From Acholeplasmataceae bacterium (GTDB taxonomy: Bacteria; Bacillota_I; Bacilli_A; Acholeplasmatales; UBA5453): DNA of 64,000 bases. The position numbers and the translations under genes are program-made. This document shows, in pieces, positions 28,259 through 38,908 of this stretch. Positions within the stretch are counted from its first letter, which is position 1; each line of letters opens with the position of its first letter. Location: assembly GCA_012837645.1 (NCBI GenBank), contig DUQU01000043.1, positions 1 through 64,000 on the forward strand, read 5' to 3'. The notes under the pieces are model-generated. The model saw only the letters and a program-made list of their open reading frames with translations, had not been told where the DNA came from and did not search any database.

Positions 28259-30859
28259 ATGAAATTAATTTTAATTGACGGTAATTCAATCTTTTTTAGG
28301 GCCTATTACGCAACCGCTTATGGCGGTGGTGCTTTAATGCAAAATAAAGAGGGTGTTTATACAAACGCTCTTTTCGGTTTTGTTAATATGATGGAAAAAA
28401 TTCTCGAAGAAGATTATACTCATATTTTAGTCGCGTTCGATACTAGTAAGCCAACTTTTAGACATTTAAAAAGCGAAGATTATAAAAAAGGAAGGCCACC
28501 AATGCCGAAAGAAATGGCTGTCCAAGTTCCTTTAATTCATCAATATTTAGAGCATAAACAAATTGAAGATATTAGCGTAGAAGGATATGAAGCAGATGAT
28601 ATAATCGGGACGGTTGCTAAAATGGCTCCTGCCAATGTTAAAGTTGATATTTATTCTTCTGATAAAGATCTCCTGCAGTTAATTAGTGATAATGTAACTG
28701 TCAAATTAATAAAAAGAGGAATTACTGAAATTGAAGCCGTAACGCCAGCAAGTTTTTATCAAAGTTATCAAATTGACCATCATTTAATGGTCGATTTAAA
28801 AGCCTTAATGGGTGATAGTTCCGATAACATTAAAGGTGTTACTGGGGTGGGATTAAAAACAGCCATTAAATTGATTCAACAATATGGCAGTTTGGATAAT
28901 GTCCTCCTTAATAAAGAACAAATAACTGGTAAATTAGGTGAAAATCTAAAAAACGAAGCAGAAATTGCCCGAGAGGCTTACTTTTTAGCGAAGATTTGCG
29001 ATGAAGTTCCTCTGGAATTAACTTTTAAAGATTTAGCGAAGAAAACGGAAAACAGTGCCGCTTTAGTAGGTTTTTATCAAGAAATGGATCTCCATTCCTT
29101 TATTAAACAAATGGATCTTGAAAATAAAGAAATCGAATATCAAAAAATAAGTGACGAGGAAACTTTAAAAGCAGTTTTAAAGGATAAATTAGCTGTTCAT
29201 ATTGAGTTTTTTGATAGTAATTACCACTTATCAGAAATCGTCGGTTTTGGAATTAGTGATGGTAAAAACCACTATTATTTACCCCGAGATTTCGCTTTAA
29301 ATTCAGCAGTTTTCAAAGCTTATTTAGAAGGAGATTTAATTAAGTATACTTATGATTTAAAGGCTTTTATGGTAAAAATGCTTCAAGAAAACATCATTAT
29401 TAAAGGATTTCAATTTGATTTATTGTTAGCTGCTTATCTTTATAAACCTCATATTGCTAGACAAGAGTTTAAAGTTATCGCTGGTGATTTAGAATATTAT
29501 AATTTAGAGTATGATGATGTTATTTATGGTAGAGGGAAGAAAAAAACTTTACCTGATGAAGAAATTTACGCTCTTCATATCGTTAAAAAAGCAAAAGCAA
29601 TTAGTGTTTTAAAAGAGGGTCTTATAAAAGAGTTAAAACTAAATGAGCAACTTTATTTATTGAATGAGATTGAAATACCATTAACGTTAGTTTTAGCAGA
29701 GATGGAATATCATGGCATCTCGCTTGATTTAGAGCTCTTAAAAGCGCAAAAAACAACTTTAAAAGCCCAATTAGTAACTTTAGAAAAAGAGATTCATAGC
29801 TTAGCTAATAAAACTTTTAATGTTAATTCACCGAAACAATTAGGAGAAGTATTATTTGTTGATTTAGGTTTAGAAACTGGTAAAAAGACTAAAACAAAAT
29901 CGTATTCTACTAGTGTTGAAGTTCTCAGTAAATTAGTTAATGAACATCCTATTATTAATAAAGTCTTGGAATATCGACAGTTAAATAAATTATTTTCTAC
30001 TTATTTAGAGGGATTAGAAAACAGCCTTTTTCCTGATCAAAAAATTCATACCATTTTTAATCAAACTTTAACAGCGACAGGGAGGCTTTCTTCCTTAGAA
30101 CCCAATTTACAAAATATCCCTATTAAAACCGAACAAGGAAGAGAAATCAGAAAGTTGTTTGTAGCGGAAAAAGGACACCTTTTTATCGCTGCTGATTATT
30201 CTCAAATTGAACTAAGAGTGCTCGCTCATTTAAGTGGGGCGAAAAATTTACTAAAAGATTTTAATGAAGGTTTAGATATTCATAGTGAAACAGCAAAAAA
30301 AGTTTTTAACAGCGATCATGTTTCTAATGAAGAAAGGCAAAGAGCGAAGGCAGTTAATTTTGGCATTATTTATGGAATGAGTGCTTACGGTTTAAGTGAA
30401 GATTTAAATATTAGTAGAAATGAAGCGGAAACATTTATTAAAAAATACTTTTTAGTTTACCCCGAAGTAAAAGAGTTTTTAGATGAGCAAATAAAGTGGG
30501 CCCAAAAAGAAGGTTACGTGGAAACAATTTTTAAAAGAAGAAGATATATTCCCGAATTAAAGAGTCCGGTTTTCACAGTACGAGAATTTGGTAAAAGAAC
30601 GAGCATGAACGCTCCCATTCAAGGTAGTGCTGCCGATATTATTAAAATTGCAATGGTTAAGTTAGCACTTTATTTAAAAACAAACAACTTAAAAAGTAAA
30701 ATTTTACTTCAAGTTCATGATGAACTAATTTTAGAAGTACCAAACGAGGAAGAAGAAATAATTTTACAAGCATTAAAAGAAATTATGGAAAAAGCAGTGG
30801 AGTTAAAAGTGAAGCTTACTGTCAATGTATCTAAAGGTGAAAGTTGGTACCAGTTATAA
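28259..30859 (+). CDS. polA: DNA polymerase I
   Basis: LILIDGNSIFFRAYYA (5' nuclease), ADYSQIELRVLAHLSG, QVHDELILEVP. Confidence 0.97.
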   Translation: MKLILIDGNSIFFRAYYATAYGGGALMQNKEGVYTNALFGFVNMMEKILEEDYTHILVAFDTSKPTFRHLKSEDYKKGRPPMPKEMAVQVPLIHQYLEHKQIEDISVEGYEADDIIGTVAKMAPANVKVDIYSSDKDLLQLISDNVTVKLIKRGITEIEAVTPASFYQSYQIDHHLMVDLKALMGDSSDNIKGVTGVGLKTAIKLIQQYGSLDNVLLNKEQITGKLGENLKNEAEIAREAYFLAKICDEVPLELTFKDLAKKTENSAALVGFYQEMDLHSFIKQMDLENKEIEYQKISDEETLKAVLKDKLAVHIEFFDSNYHLSEIVGFGISDGKNHYYLPRDFALNSAVFKAYLEGDLIKYTYDLKAFMVKMLQENIIIKGFQFDLLLAAYLYKPHIARQEFKVIAGDLEYYNLEYDDVIYGRGKKKTLPDEEIYALHIVKKAKAISVLKEGLIKELKLNEQLYLLNEIEIPLTLVLAEMEYHGISLDLELLKAQKTTLKAQLVTLEKEIHSLANKTFNVNSPKQLGEVLFVDLGLETGKKTKTKSYSTSVEVLSKLVNEHPIINKVLEYRQLNKLFSTYLEGLENSLFPDQKIHTIFNQTLTATGRLSSLEPNLQNIPIKTEQGREIRKLFVAEKGHLFIAADYSQIELRVLAHLSGAKNLLKDFNEGLDIHSETAKKVFNSDHVSNEERQRAKAVNFGIIYGMSAYGLSEDLNISRNEAETFIKKYFLVYPEVKEFLDEQIKWAQKEGYVETIFKRRRYIPELKSPVFTVREFGKRTSMNAPIQGSAADIIKIAMVKLALYLKTNNLKSKILLQVHDELILEVPNEEEEIILQALKEIMEKAVELKVKLTVNVSKGESWYQL

Positions 30860-31638
30860 TGCCTGAACTACCTGAAGTAAGAACGGTAGTTAAATTTTTA
30901 AATAACTATCAAAATAAAACAATTACCGATATTACTATTCTTTATCCCCTCATGAGCGAAGCAATTAAAGAAAAATTAATTAACAAAACTATTCTGAGCG
31001 TTACTTCGAAGGGGAAATATATTATTTTTAATTTAGATAAGGGCTTTTTAATTAGTCATTTAAGAATGGAAGGGAAATATTTAAATCACCCTACTATTAC
31101 CAAACACGATCATATTATCTTTCATTTTAAAGAGGAAATCTTAAAATATAATGATGTGAGAAAATTTGGAACATTTGACTATCATGAGAAAAACCCCTTT
31201 TCAAAACCACCGTTAAGTAAGTTAGGACCAGAACCATTTGACGCTGATGAAAAGCTCATTTATCCGCTCTTTAAAAAAACCAATAGAGATGTTAAAACAA
31301 TCTTACTTGACCAAACTGTCATGTCAGGAATTGGCAATATCTATGCCAATGAAATATTATTTGCTAGTAAAATAAGTCCTTTTAGAAAGGCCAGCCAAGT
31401 AACTTTAAAAGAAGTGGCTACTTTAATAGAACAAAGTGTCAAAATTTTAAATGAGGCGATAAAACTTGGTGGGACGACGATTAAAAGTTTTAGCGTTGCT
31501 GGCGAAGTAGGCTATTTTACTCAAAATTTATTTGTCCATGGTCGTTACGGCGAGGAGTGCTTAGTTTGTGGTAATATTATTAAAAAAATGAAATTAAAAG
31601 GGAGAATGTGTTATTATTGTGAAAGTTGTCAAAAATAA
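30859..31638 (+). CDS. mutM: Formamidopyrimidine-DNA glycosylase
   Basis: MPELPEVRTVV, GIGNIYANEILF, C-terminal CxxC zinc finger. Confidence 0.96.
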   Translation: MPELPEVRTVVKFLNNYQNKTITDITILYPLMSEAIKEKLINKTILSVTSKGKYIIFNLDKGFLISHLRMEGKYLNHPTITKHDHIIFHFKEEILKYNDVRKFGTFDYHEKNPFSKPPLSKLGPEPFDADEKLIYPLFKKTNRDVKTILLDQTVMSGIGNIYANEILFASKISPFRKASQVTLKEVATLIEQSVKILNEAIKLGGTTIKSFSVAGEVGYFTQNLFVHGRYGEECLVCGNIIKKMKLKGRMCYYCESCQK

Positions 31639-32227
31639 AAAGTTAGTAATTGCGATAACAGGGCCGATTGGAAGCGGGAAAACTATTGTCTTAGATTATT
31701 TATCCCAACAAGGTTATCCGACAATTAGCGCTGATAAAATTAATCAGCAATTATTAACTAAAAAGTCTCACATTAAAAAAATAAATAAACTACTTTTTCA
31801 GACTAAAAGTAACACTTTAAATAAAACAGCAATAAGAGAACTTATCTTTAAAGATAAAACTAAAAAGAAACTCTTAGAAAGTTATTTACATCCTCTTATC
31901 ATTAAAGAAATTACTAAAAAACTCGCTAAAAGCACTAAAACTACTTTTATCGAAGTCGCTTTACTTTATGAAAGTGATTTTAATTTAAAAGTTGATTTAG
32001 TAATGGCGGTAATTGCCTCAGAGGCTCTTATCATTGAGAGAATTGAAAAACGTGACGCTATTAGCAGAACTTTGATAAAAGAAATATTAGCAAATCAAAA
32101 AAGTATCTCCTTTTTAAAAAAGGAGGCAGATGTTATAATAAATAATGAAAAGACAAGAAGAGAGACTTTTCAACAACTAGACCAGTTTTTAAAACAATTA
32201 AGAGGTGATAATAATGGCGATTTATAA
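31619..32227 (+). CDS. coaE: Dephospho-CoA kinase
   Basis: AITGPIGSGKTIVLDYLSQQGYPTISADKI. Confidence 0.9.
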   Translation: MKVVKNKKLVIAITGPIGSGKTIVLDYLSQQGYPTISADKINQQLLTKKSHIKKINKLLFQTKSNTLNKTAIRELIFKDKTKKKLLESYLHPLIIKEITKKLAKSTKTTFIEVALLYESDFNLKVDLVMAVIASEALIIERIEKRDAISRTLIKEILANQKSISFLKKEADVIINNEKTRRETFQQLDQFLKQLRGDNNGDL

Positions 32228-32546
32228 AACAAGTGATAATGCAAAAGATGCAAGATTGATAACTAATTGGTTTTCCAACGATTATAAAGAGTGTAGCCAA
32301 GCGGTTAAAAAGGTTTGCCTAAATTTTGGTTATCGTCTAAAACATGAAAGTGAAGATTATGGCGAATTTATTTTCACAAGAAAAAGAGACACTTTGGATG
32401 TGAGAATTATTTCTTTAACAAAAAGAGAAACTGCAATTGATTTTATTATTAATTCCCATATTATATTTGACTTTGGCCGTAGTAAAGCAATTATAGAAGA
32501 CCTATATGAGCGTTTAAGAAGGGAGCTTCGATTTCTTAAAAAATGA
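32214..32546 (+). CDS. Conserved hypothetical protein
   Basis: Intact ORF in the coaE-dnaB operon; family not recognised. Confidence 0.6.
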   Translation: MAIYKTSDNAKDARLITNWFSNDYKECSQAVKKVCLNFGYRLKHESEDYGEFIFTRKRDTLDVRIISLTKRETAIDFIINSHIIFDFGRSKAIIEDLYERLRRELRFLKK

Positions 32547-33721
32547 GAAATAAAAGTTTTTGGGCAATAACTCACGGTTTTATTTCTAGCGAAGATACCA
32601 AAGTATTAACGCTTTTATACCAACCTTTGATTGGTCAAGAGGCTTTAGGACTTTACTTAATGTTAATTAATTTGGTTGATCGTAATAAATTGCAAAGCGA
32701 ACTGTTTTCTTTAGCCTTTTTATTTGATGTCTTATTTTTAAAAGCAGATGAATTTGAAAGTCAAAAAGAAAGACTAGAAGCGGTGGGGTTATTGACGACA
32801 TTAGTTAAAGATGAAATATTTTTATTTAAGCTTTCAATGCCTTTAAAAGCGAGGCAGTTTTTTAATGATGGTATTTTAGGAGCTTACTTAAAAAGTGAAA
32901 TTGGGGAAAAAAACTTTAAATTGTTGCTAAGTTATTTTGCGGTTAAAGAAATATCGGAAAAGGGTTATCAAAATCAAACTAAAACATTTGATGAAGTTTT
33001 TAAAGTAAAGGAATTATTATCTTTCCAAGCTGATGGTTTTATTTTAAGCAGGAAAAACTCCTCAGGAATCTTTTTAAAAGAGTCCTTTGATTTTGATAAA
33101 ATTTATCAACAATTACCAATTAGAATTAAAAGAAAAAGTATTTTTACGAAAAGAGTTATTTCTCAAATAGCTGCAATAATGTTTGTTTACAATTTTTCAA
33201 AAAAGGAGATTATCGCTATTTTAAGCGATTCGTATGATGAGGAGAATCGTTCTTTATTTCAGGAAAGAATCGTTTTAAACGCTCGTATTTATTATGAGAA
33301 AACTTATGGTGAAGTTGAAATCGCTCCTAAAACTAAACAAAGCGATGAAATTGATTTAACCTTGTTAAAACCGCAAGACATTATCAACTCTATTAATCCT
33401 AAAATGACAAATAAAGCTTTCGCACTAAATACTATTAGAGAGTTTGTTAGTAGAAATGCTGTCGATATTGGCCTTATTAACGCTGTTATTATCGCTGCAC
33501 TTAAATACCATGAGAATTTGCCATCTTTGCAGTATTTAGAAAAAGTGCTTTCTAATTGGCTTGCACAAGGTATTAGAACGGGCCATGAAGCTTATCAAAT
33601 AATTCAGAAAATTGATGCCAATAAAAAAACCAAAAGAAAACAAGTTAAAACTAGTGACGAACCAGCTTGGTTAGACGAGGTATTAGCCGAACTAGAAAGA
33701 GAATGGAATGAAGGAACTTAG
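32543..33721 (+). CDS. dnaB: Replication initiation/membrane attachment protein DnaB (DnaB/DnaD family)
   Basis: Position before dnaI; AINTIREFVSRN/NAVIIAALKYHENLPSLQYLEKVLSNWLAQGIRT-type DnaB_2 domain. Confidence 0.85.
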   Translation: MRNKSFWAITHGFISSEDTKVLTLLYQPLIGQEALGLYLMLINLVDRNKLQSELFSLAFLFDVLFLKADEFESQKERLEAVGLLTTLVKDEIFLFKLSMPLKARQFFNDGILGAYLKSEIGEKNFKLLLSYFAVKEISEKGYQNQTKTFDEVFKVKELLSFQADGFILSRKNSSGIFLKESFDFDKIYQQLPIRIKRKSIFTKRVISQIAAIMFVYNFSKKEIIAILSDSYDEENRSLFQERIVLNARIYYEKTYGEVEIAPKTKQSDEIDLTLLKPQDIINSINPKMTNKAFALNTIREFVSRNAVDIGLINAVIIAALKYHENLPSLQYLEKVLSNWLAQGIRTGHEAYQIIQKIDANKKTKRKQVKTSDEPAWLDEVLAELEREWNEGT

Positions 33722-34535
33722 AAAAATAATCGCTTCTTTTCCAGAAACAAAAGATTTAAAGTTAGAAGATCATCAATTGATTACTGTTTATCAATATATT
33801 AAAGAAAAGAAAGCATTTAATCCCAATGACGAAACAAATAAATATGAACCAGTTTTAAGGTTTGATCCAATTAGGGTCGATTATGTTTTTGCTAAAGCTT
33901 ATCAAGAAGCGTTGGAAGCAGAAGAAAAACAAAAGTTAATCGATCATCGTGATTATGGCGATTATCTTATTGATGCTAGTTTAAGCAATTTTAGGCGTTT
34001 TAATGATGAAAGGGAAAAGGCATATCAAAAAGCCAAGACTTTTATTAATAAAGTCATTAATAAAGAGTATACTAAAGGTCTTTATTTGTTTGGTAAAAAT
34101 AGAACAGGAAAGACTTATTTACTTTCGGCAATTGCTAATGAGTTAGCGAAGTCTAATATTGAAACTATTTTTGCTTATACGCCTGATTTAATTCGTTCTA
34201 TACATGGCGCTATTAAAGATAATACTATTGAAATGCGAGTTAAAGAATTAAAATATACTAATTTACTTATAATAGATGATATTGGAAGTGCAATTATGTC
34301 TTTATGGTTTCGTGATCAAATTTTTGGTCCTGTTATTTCTCATCGTTTGGCGATGGGTTTGCCGATGCTTTTTTCTTCTAATATGACGATTAATAGCCTC
34401 TCTAAACATTTAATTGACCCTAATCAAACTGATGATAAATTTCACGCTGTTAGAATAGTAACGAGGATAGCAGAAATGATAGAACCGGTGGAGTTAAGTA
34501 GTGATAGTTTTAAAGCTATTGACAGAAAATCTTAA
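33708..34535 (+). CDS. dnaI: Primosomal protein DnaI (helicase loader)
   Basis: GLYLFGKNRTGKTYLLSAIANELA, NLLIIDDIGSAIMS. Confidence 0.92.
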   Translation: MKELRKIIASFPETKDLKLEDHQLITVYQYIKEKKAFNPNDETNKYEPVLRFDPIRVDYVFAKAYQEALEAEEKQKLIDHRDYGDYLIDASLSNFRRFNDEREKAYQKAKTFINKVINKEYTKGLYLFGKNRTGKTYLLSAIANELAKSNIETIFAYTPDLIRSIHGAIKDNTIEMRVKELKYTNLLIIDDIGSAIMSLWFRDQIFGPVISHRLAMGLPMLFSSNMTINSLSKHLIDPNQTDDKFHAVRIVTRIAEMIEPVELSSDSFKAIDRKS

Positions 34536-34547
34536 AGAGATTATAAT
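34519..34547 (+). promoter_or_regulatory. Consensus promoter for thrS leader (TTGACA-17-TATAAT) overlapping the 3' end of dnaI
   Basis: TTGACA 34519-34524, TATAAT 34542-34547; dnaI stop at 34533-34535. Confidence 0.75.
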
Positions 34548-34554
34548 GAAATTG

Positions 34555-34752
34555 CGTTGATAAGGACAAAAGGCTAAACAAAAAGAGCGATGTGGGATGG
34601 TGGAAGCCGCAACCGTTTAGTTTACTACCTTAGAGCTGCTTAAAAAACTAAGCCGTAATTCTGCGTTAAAGAAATGAGGGCTAGCTACTTGCTAGAACTA
34701 AGGTGGTACCGCGATTATTCGTCCTTAGATTTTCTAAGGATATTTTTTTTAT
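34555..34752 (+). promoter_or_regulatory. T-box leader (tRNA-Thr responsive) with terminator/antiterminator
   Basis: Stem I with GGATGGTGGAAGCC apical region; specifier ACT at 34624-34626 followed by A; T-box aaggtggtaccgcg at 34700-34713; terminator tccttag(34722-34728)/ctaagga(34734-34740)+T-run. Confidence 0.92.
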
Positions 34753-34767
34753 AAAGGAGAGAAAAAA

Positions 34768-36690
34768 ATGATTAAAATAACTTTAATAGATGGTAGTGAA
34801 ATACAGAAAAGAAAAAATAGCACCCCTTTTGAGATTGCTAAGTCGCTTTCTCTTAGTTTAGCTAAAAAGATGATTGGGGCACAGTTTAATGGAGAATTGA
34901 TTGAAAATGATTTTCCTTTAAAAGAAGATGGAAAATTAGTGATTTTAACAAAAGAAAGTCCTGAGGCTTGGACGATTTTAAATCATTCTAGCGCCCATTT
35001 AATGGCGGAAGCGATTAAAAACTTATATCCCAAAGCTAACTTTGGAGTTGGTCCTGCCATTAAGGATGGTTTTTACTACGATGTTGATTTTAAAGAAGAT
35101 ATTTCCTCTGATGATTTAGTAAAAATTGAGGCGGAGATGAAAAGATTAAGTAAGTTAAATGAAGCGATTACTAGAAAAGAAATTAGTTATGAGGAGGCTT
35201 TAGAGTTTTTTAAAGATGATCCTTATAAAATCGCTTTAATCAAAGATTTAAAAGATGAAATAATTACTACTTATACGCAAGGTAATTTTACTGATTTATG
35301 TAGGGGAGGCCATCTCGCTAGGACGGGATTAATTAAGCATTTTAAACTATTATCGCTTGCGGGAGCTTATTTTAAAGGTGATAGTAAAAATAAAATGTTA
35401 ACGAGAGTTTATGGGGTCAGTTTTTTTAGTCAAGAAGAGTTAAAAAAGCATTTAGTAATGTTAGAAGAAAGAAAAGAACGCGACCATCGTAAGTTAGGTA
35501 AAGAATTAGAAATCTTTATGTTGGATTCTAAAGCAGGTCAAGGATTACCGTTTTGGCTTAAAAACGGCGCTACTGTTAGAAGAATTATCGAAAGATATAT
35601 TACCGATAAAGAAATAAGTTTAGGTTATCAACATGTTTATACGCCGCTTTTAGGTAGTAAGGAACTTTATCAAACTAGTGGCCATTGGGATCATTATCAA
35701 GACTCGATGTATCCGCCGATGGAAAGGGATGGTGAAATTATCGTTATTAGACCGATGAATTGCCCTCATCATATGTTGATTTATAAAAACAAAATGCATT
35801 CTTACCGCGATTTACCAATTAGAATAGCTGAACTTGGCATGATGCATCGTTATGAAAAATCAGGAGCCTTAAGTGGCCTTCAAAGAGTGAGAGAAATGAC
35901 TTTAAATGATGCTCATATTTTTGTGAGACCTGATCAAATTGAAGCGGAATTTGCGCGAGTGATGGAATTATTATTAGCTGTTTATGAGGATTTTAATATT
36001 AATGATTATAGTTTAAGAGTGTCTTATCGTGATCCAAATAATAAAGAAAAATATTTCGATGATGATAAAATGTGGAATGAAGCGGAAAAAATGCTTAAAA
36101 ATGTGATGGATAATTTAAAACTACCTTATGAGGAAGCGATCGGAGAGGCGGCATTTTACGGTCCTAAACTTGATGTACAAGTTAAAACAGCTTTAGGAAT
36201 GGAAGAAACTTTATCGACAATTCAATTAGACTTTTTACTACCAGCTCGCTTTGAACTTACTTATGTTGGTGAAGATGGTAAAAATATTTATACGCCAGTG
36301 GTAATTCACCGGGGGATTGTTTCTACGATGGAAAGATTCGTTGCCTACCTGCTTGAAGAATATAAAGGTGTTTTTCCACTTTGGTTAGCACCAGTACAAA
36401 TAGTTTTAATTCCTGTTAATAATCAATATCATCAAGATTATCTTAATGAAGTAAAAGAAAAATTATTAAAAGCGGGTTTTCGAGTGGAAAGTGATTTTAG
36501 AGAAGAGAAGCTTGGTTATAAAATTAGAGAGCACCAAACTAAAAAAGTTCCCTTTCAATTGGTAATCGGTGATAACGAAGTTAACGATAAAACGATTACT
36601 TATCGTAAATATGGCGATAAAGAACAAGTCACCTTAAAATTGGATGAATATATTAGCTATCTTTGTAGTATAATAAAAAGTAAGAAATAA
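34768..36690 (+). CDS. thrS: Threonyl-tRNA synthetase
   Basis: [60 protein letters not shown]. Confidence 0.98.
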   Translation: MIKITLIDGSEIQKRKNSTPFEIAKSLSLSLAKKMIGAQFNGELIENDFPLKEDGKLVILTKESPEAWTILNHSSAHLMAEAIKNLYPKANFGVGPAIKDGFYYDVDFKEDISSDDLVKIEAEMKRLSKLNEAITRKEISYEEALEFFKDDPYKIALIKDLKDEIITTYTQGNFTDLCRGGHLARTGLIKHFKLLSLAGAYFKGDSKNKMLTRVYGVSFFSQEELKKHLVMLEERKERDHRKLGKELEIFMLDSKAGQGLPFWLKNGATVRRIIERYITDKEISLGYQHVYTPLLGSKELYQTSGHWDHYQDSMYPPMERDGEIIVIRPMNCPHHMLIYKNKMHSYRDLPIRIAELGMMHRYEKSGALSGLQRVREMTLNDAHIFVRPDQIEAEFARVMELLLAVYEDFNINDYSLRVSYRDPNNKEKYFDDDKMWNEAEKMLKNVMDNLKLPYEEAIGEAAFYGPKLDVQVKTALGMEETLSTIQLDFLLPARFELTYVGEDGKNIYTPVVIHRGIVSTMERFVAYLLEEYKGVFPLWLAPVQIVLIPVNNQYHQDYLNEVKEKLLKAGFRVESDFREEKLGYKIREHQTKKVPFQLVIGDNEVNDKTITYRKYGDKEQVTLKLDEYISYLCSIIKSKK

Positions 36691-36699
36691 GGTGATAAT

Positions 36700-37599
36700 G
36701 TGCTTGAAGTAATAAATGCGAGAAAAGATTATGGCAGTTTGACAGCGGTAAAAGATTTATCCTTTACGATTAAGCCAGGGGAAGTATTTGGCTTACTAGG
36801 AACGAACGGTGCTGGCAAAACTACCACTTTTAAAATGATTATGGGTTTAATTGAACCAACTTCTGGTGAAGTTCTTTTTAATAATAAACCGATTACTTAT
36901 AACGAAGTTGATGAGATTGGTTATATGATTGAAGATCGCTCTTTATTAACCAAAATGGTTGTCAAAGAGTTAATTATTCATTATGGTAGGCTAAAATCAT
37001 TAGAAGAAGAAGAAATCATAACGAGGATGCGTTATTGGTTAAAAAGATTTAATATCGAAAATTATGAAAATAGAAAAATAAATACTTTGTCAAAAGGTAA
37101 TCAACAAAAGATTCAATTCATTACTGCGATTATAAATAATCCTAAACTATTAATCTTAGATGAACCATTTGCTGGTTTAGATCCTTTAAATACTTTAAAA
37201 TTTGTCGAAGTGATTCGTGATTTTCAAAGTAAAGGTGCGATGATTATTTTTTCGACTCATCAAATTGATCATGTCGAGAGTTTTTGCGAGAATTTAATCG
37301 TTTTACAAGACGGTAAACCGGTTATTGCAGGTAATATTAATGAAATTAGAAGTGAATATAAAAAACATAATATTTTAATTAACGCTGCGGGTTTAGAAGA
37401 AGATAAACTAAGAGCTATCAGCGGTGTGTTTGACGTCGTTAAAGATGCTGACCAATGGATTGTTAAAATTGAAGATGAAAAATATCATGAAGAAGTCTTT
37501 AAATATGTGAAAACTTTAAAAAATGTCATTAAATTTGATCTTGAACAAGCTCGCCTTTCAGAAATATTTATCGATAAAGTAGGTGAAGTATATGAGTAA
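36700..37599 (+). CDS. ABC transporter ATP-binding protein (NatA-like)
   Basis: LLGTNGAGKTTTFKMIMG, LSKGNQQKIQFI, LLILDEPFAGLDPLN. Confidence 0.93.
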   Translation: MLEVINARKDYGSLTAVKDLSFTIKPGEVFGLLGTNGAGKTTTFKMIMGLIEPTSGEVLFNNKPITYNEVDEIGYMIEDRSLLTKMVVKELIIHYGRLKSLEEEEIITRMRYWLKRFNIENYENRKINTLSKGNQQKIQFITAIINNPKLLILDEPFAGLDPLNTLKFVEVIRDFQSKGAMIIFSTHQIDHVESFCENLIVLQDGKPVIAGNINEIRSEYKKHNILINAAGLEEDKLRAISGVFDVVKDADQWIVKIEDEKYHEEVFKYVKTLKNVIKFDLEQARLSEIFIDKVGEVYE

Positions 37600-38896
37600 G
37601 TTTTCATATTTATTAAGGTTTCAGCTTTTAAAAAGATTTAAATCGAAAACTTTCGTTATCACTAATATAATTGTGTTTTTATTGCTATTATTAGTTGCTA
37701 ATCTCAATCACATTATTAATGCTTTTGATAAAGGCGAGGCTGATGCATATATTATGGTTGTCAATCAAACTGGTAAAGAGAGTTTTATGGATGACTTAGG
37801 TGCTTTAGAAGAACAATATTACACTGAAGGAATGGGAAGAATTCATTTTGAAATATTAACTGATTATGATGAAAATAGTACCGAGAGAAACATTTTAATT
37901 GCGAGCTTTGATGATGACATTTTAAAAGCGGAATTAAAGAACTCTCATCTTAATTTTTTAAAACAAAACACTCTTCAAAGTTACTTACAAATGCTTAAAA
38001 ACAATTATTTATTTGAAGGTTTGGATAAGGAAGAGATAGAATTACTTGAAAAACTTCAAACACCATTGATTTTAATTGTTGAAACAGAAGATGAAGCGAC
38101 GACCGCTAAAGAAATATTGAGCCTTTTTTCAATGATATTATCGATTCCAATGTTTATGTTAATTGTTTTTTCGGTTCAATATATTGGTGGTTCTATCGTT
38201 GAAGAAAAGTCTTCAAAGGCCATTGAGTATTTAATCGCTAATGTTTCTCCTAAACAACATTTTTTCGCTAAAATCCTTACTAGTTTTACCTTTTTAGTGG
38301 TTCAGATGTTATTGATGCTTGTCTATGGTCTTGTTGGTGGTTTCCTTTCTGCTTTTGTTTTTGGAAAAGCGAGTGGTGGTTCATTAAACCAAATATTGGC
38401 CAGTAATTTTGGCTTAGACGTTTCTGATATGAAAGAAATTTTAACTTATTTACCTTTGGCGCTTTTTTTCTTTTTAGCATTTGCAGGATTAGGTGGTTTG
38501 CTTTTTATGGTGATTATGGCTTTTATCGCTGCCATTTCCAACTCCAATGAAGACTTTCAACAATTTCAGTCACCTTTGATGATCTTAATGTTAGTAGGTT
38601 TTTATGGGGCTTTATTTGGTACGATGGCAGGCCCAAATATCGTGGTGAAGATTTTAGGTTATATTCCCTTTTTCTCTCCTTTTATGGCACCCAGTTTATT
38701 TTTGGCTAATATTTATAGTTGGTATGAAACATTAATTAGTTTACTTGTTTTATCAATAACAACTTACACGATTTATAAATTAATAATGCCAGCCTATAAG
38801 ACAGCTATCTTATCTTATGATACCGATAAATTTTTAAAAAGAATTAGAAAAGCTTTTGGCAAAAACAATAATAATAAAACTACGAATAACAAATAG
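37592..38896 (+). CDS. ABC transporter permease (NatB-like)
   Basis: VEEKSSKAIEYLIANVSPKQHFFAKIL; N-terminal TM then ectodomain then multi-TM. Confidence 0.88.
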   Translation: MSKFSYLLRFQLLKRFKSKTFVITNIIVFLLLLLVANLNHIINAFDKGEADAYIMVVNQTGKESFMDDLGALEEQYYTEGMGRIHFEILTDYDENSTERNILIASFDDDILKAELKNSHLNFLKQNTLQSYLQMLKNNYLFEGLDKEEIELLEKLQTPLILIVETEDEATTAKEILSLFSMILSIPMFMLIVFSVQYIGGSIVEEKSSKAIEYLIANVSPKQHFFAKILTSFTFLVVQMLLMLVYGLVGGFLSAFVFGKASGGSLNQILASNFGLDVSDMKEILTYLPLALFFFLAFAGLGGLLFMVIMAFIAAISNSNEDFQQFQSPLMILMLVGFYGALFGTMAGPNIVVKILGYIPFFSPFMAPSLFLANIYSWYETLISLLVLSITTYTIYKLIMPAYKTAILSYDTDKFLKRIRKAFGKNNNNKTTNNK

Positions 38897-38908
38897 AAAG
38901 GATAAAAT

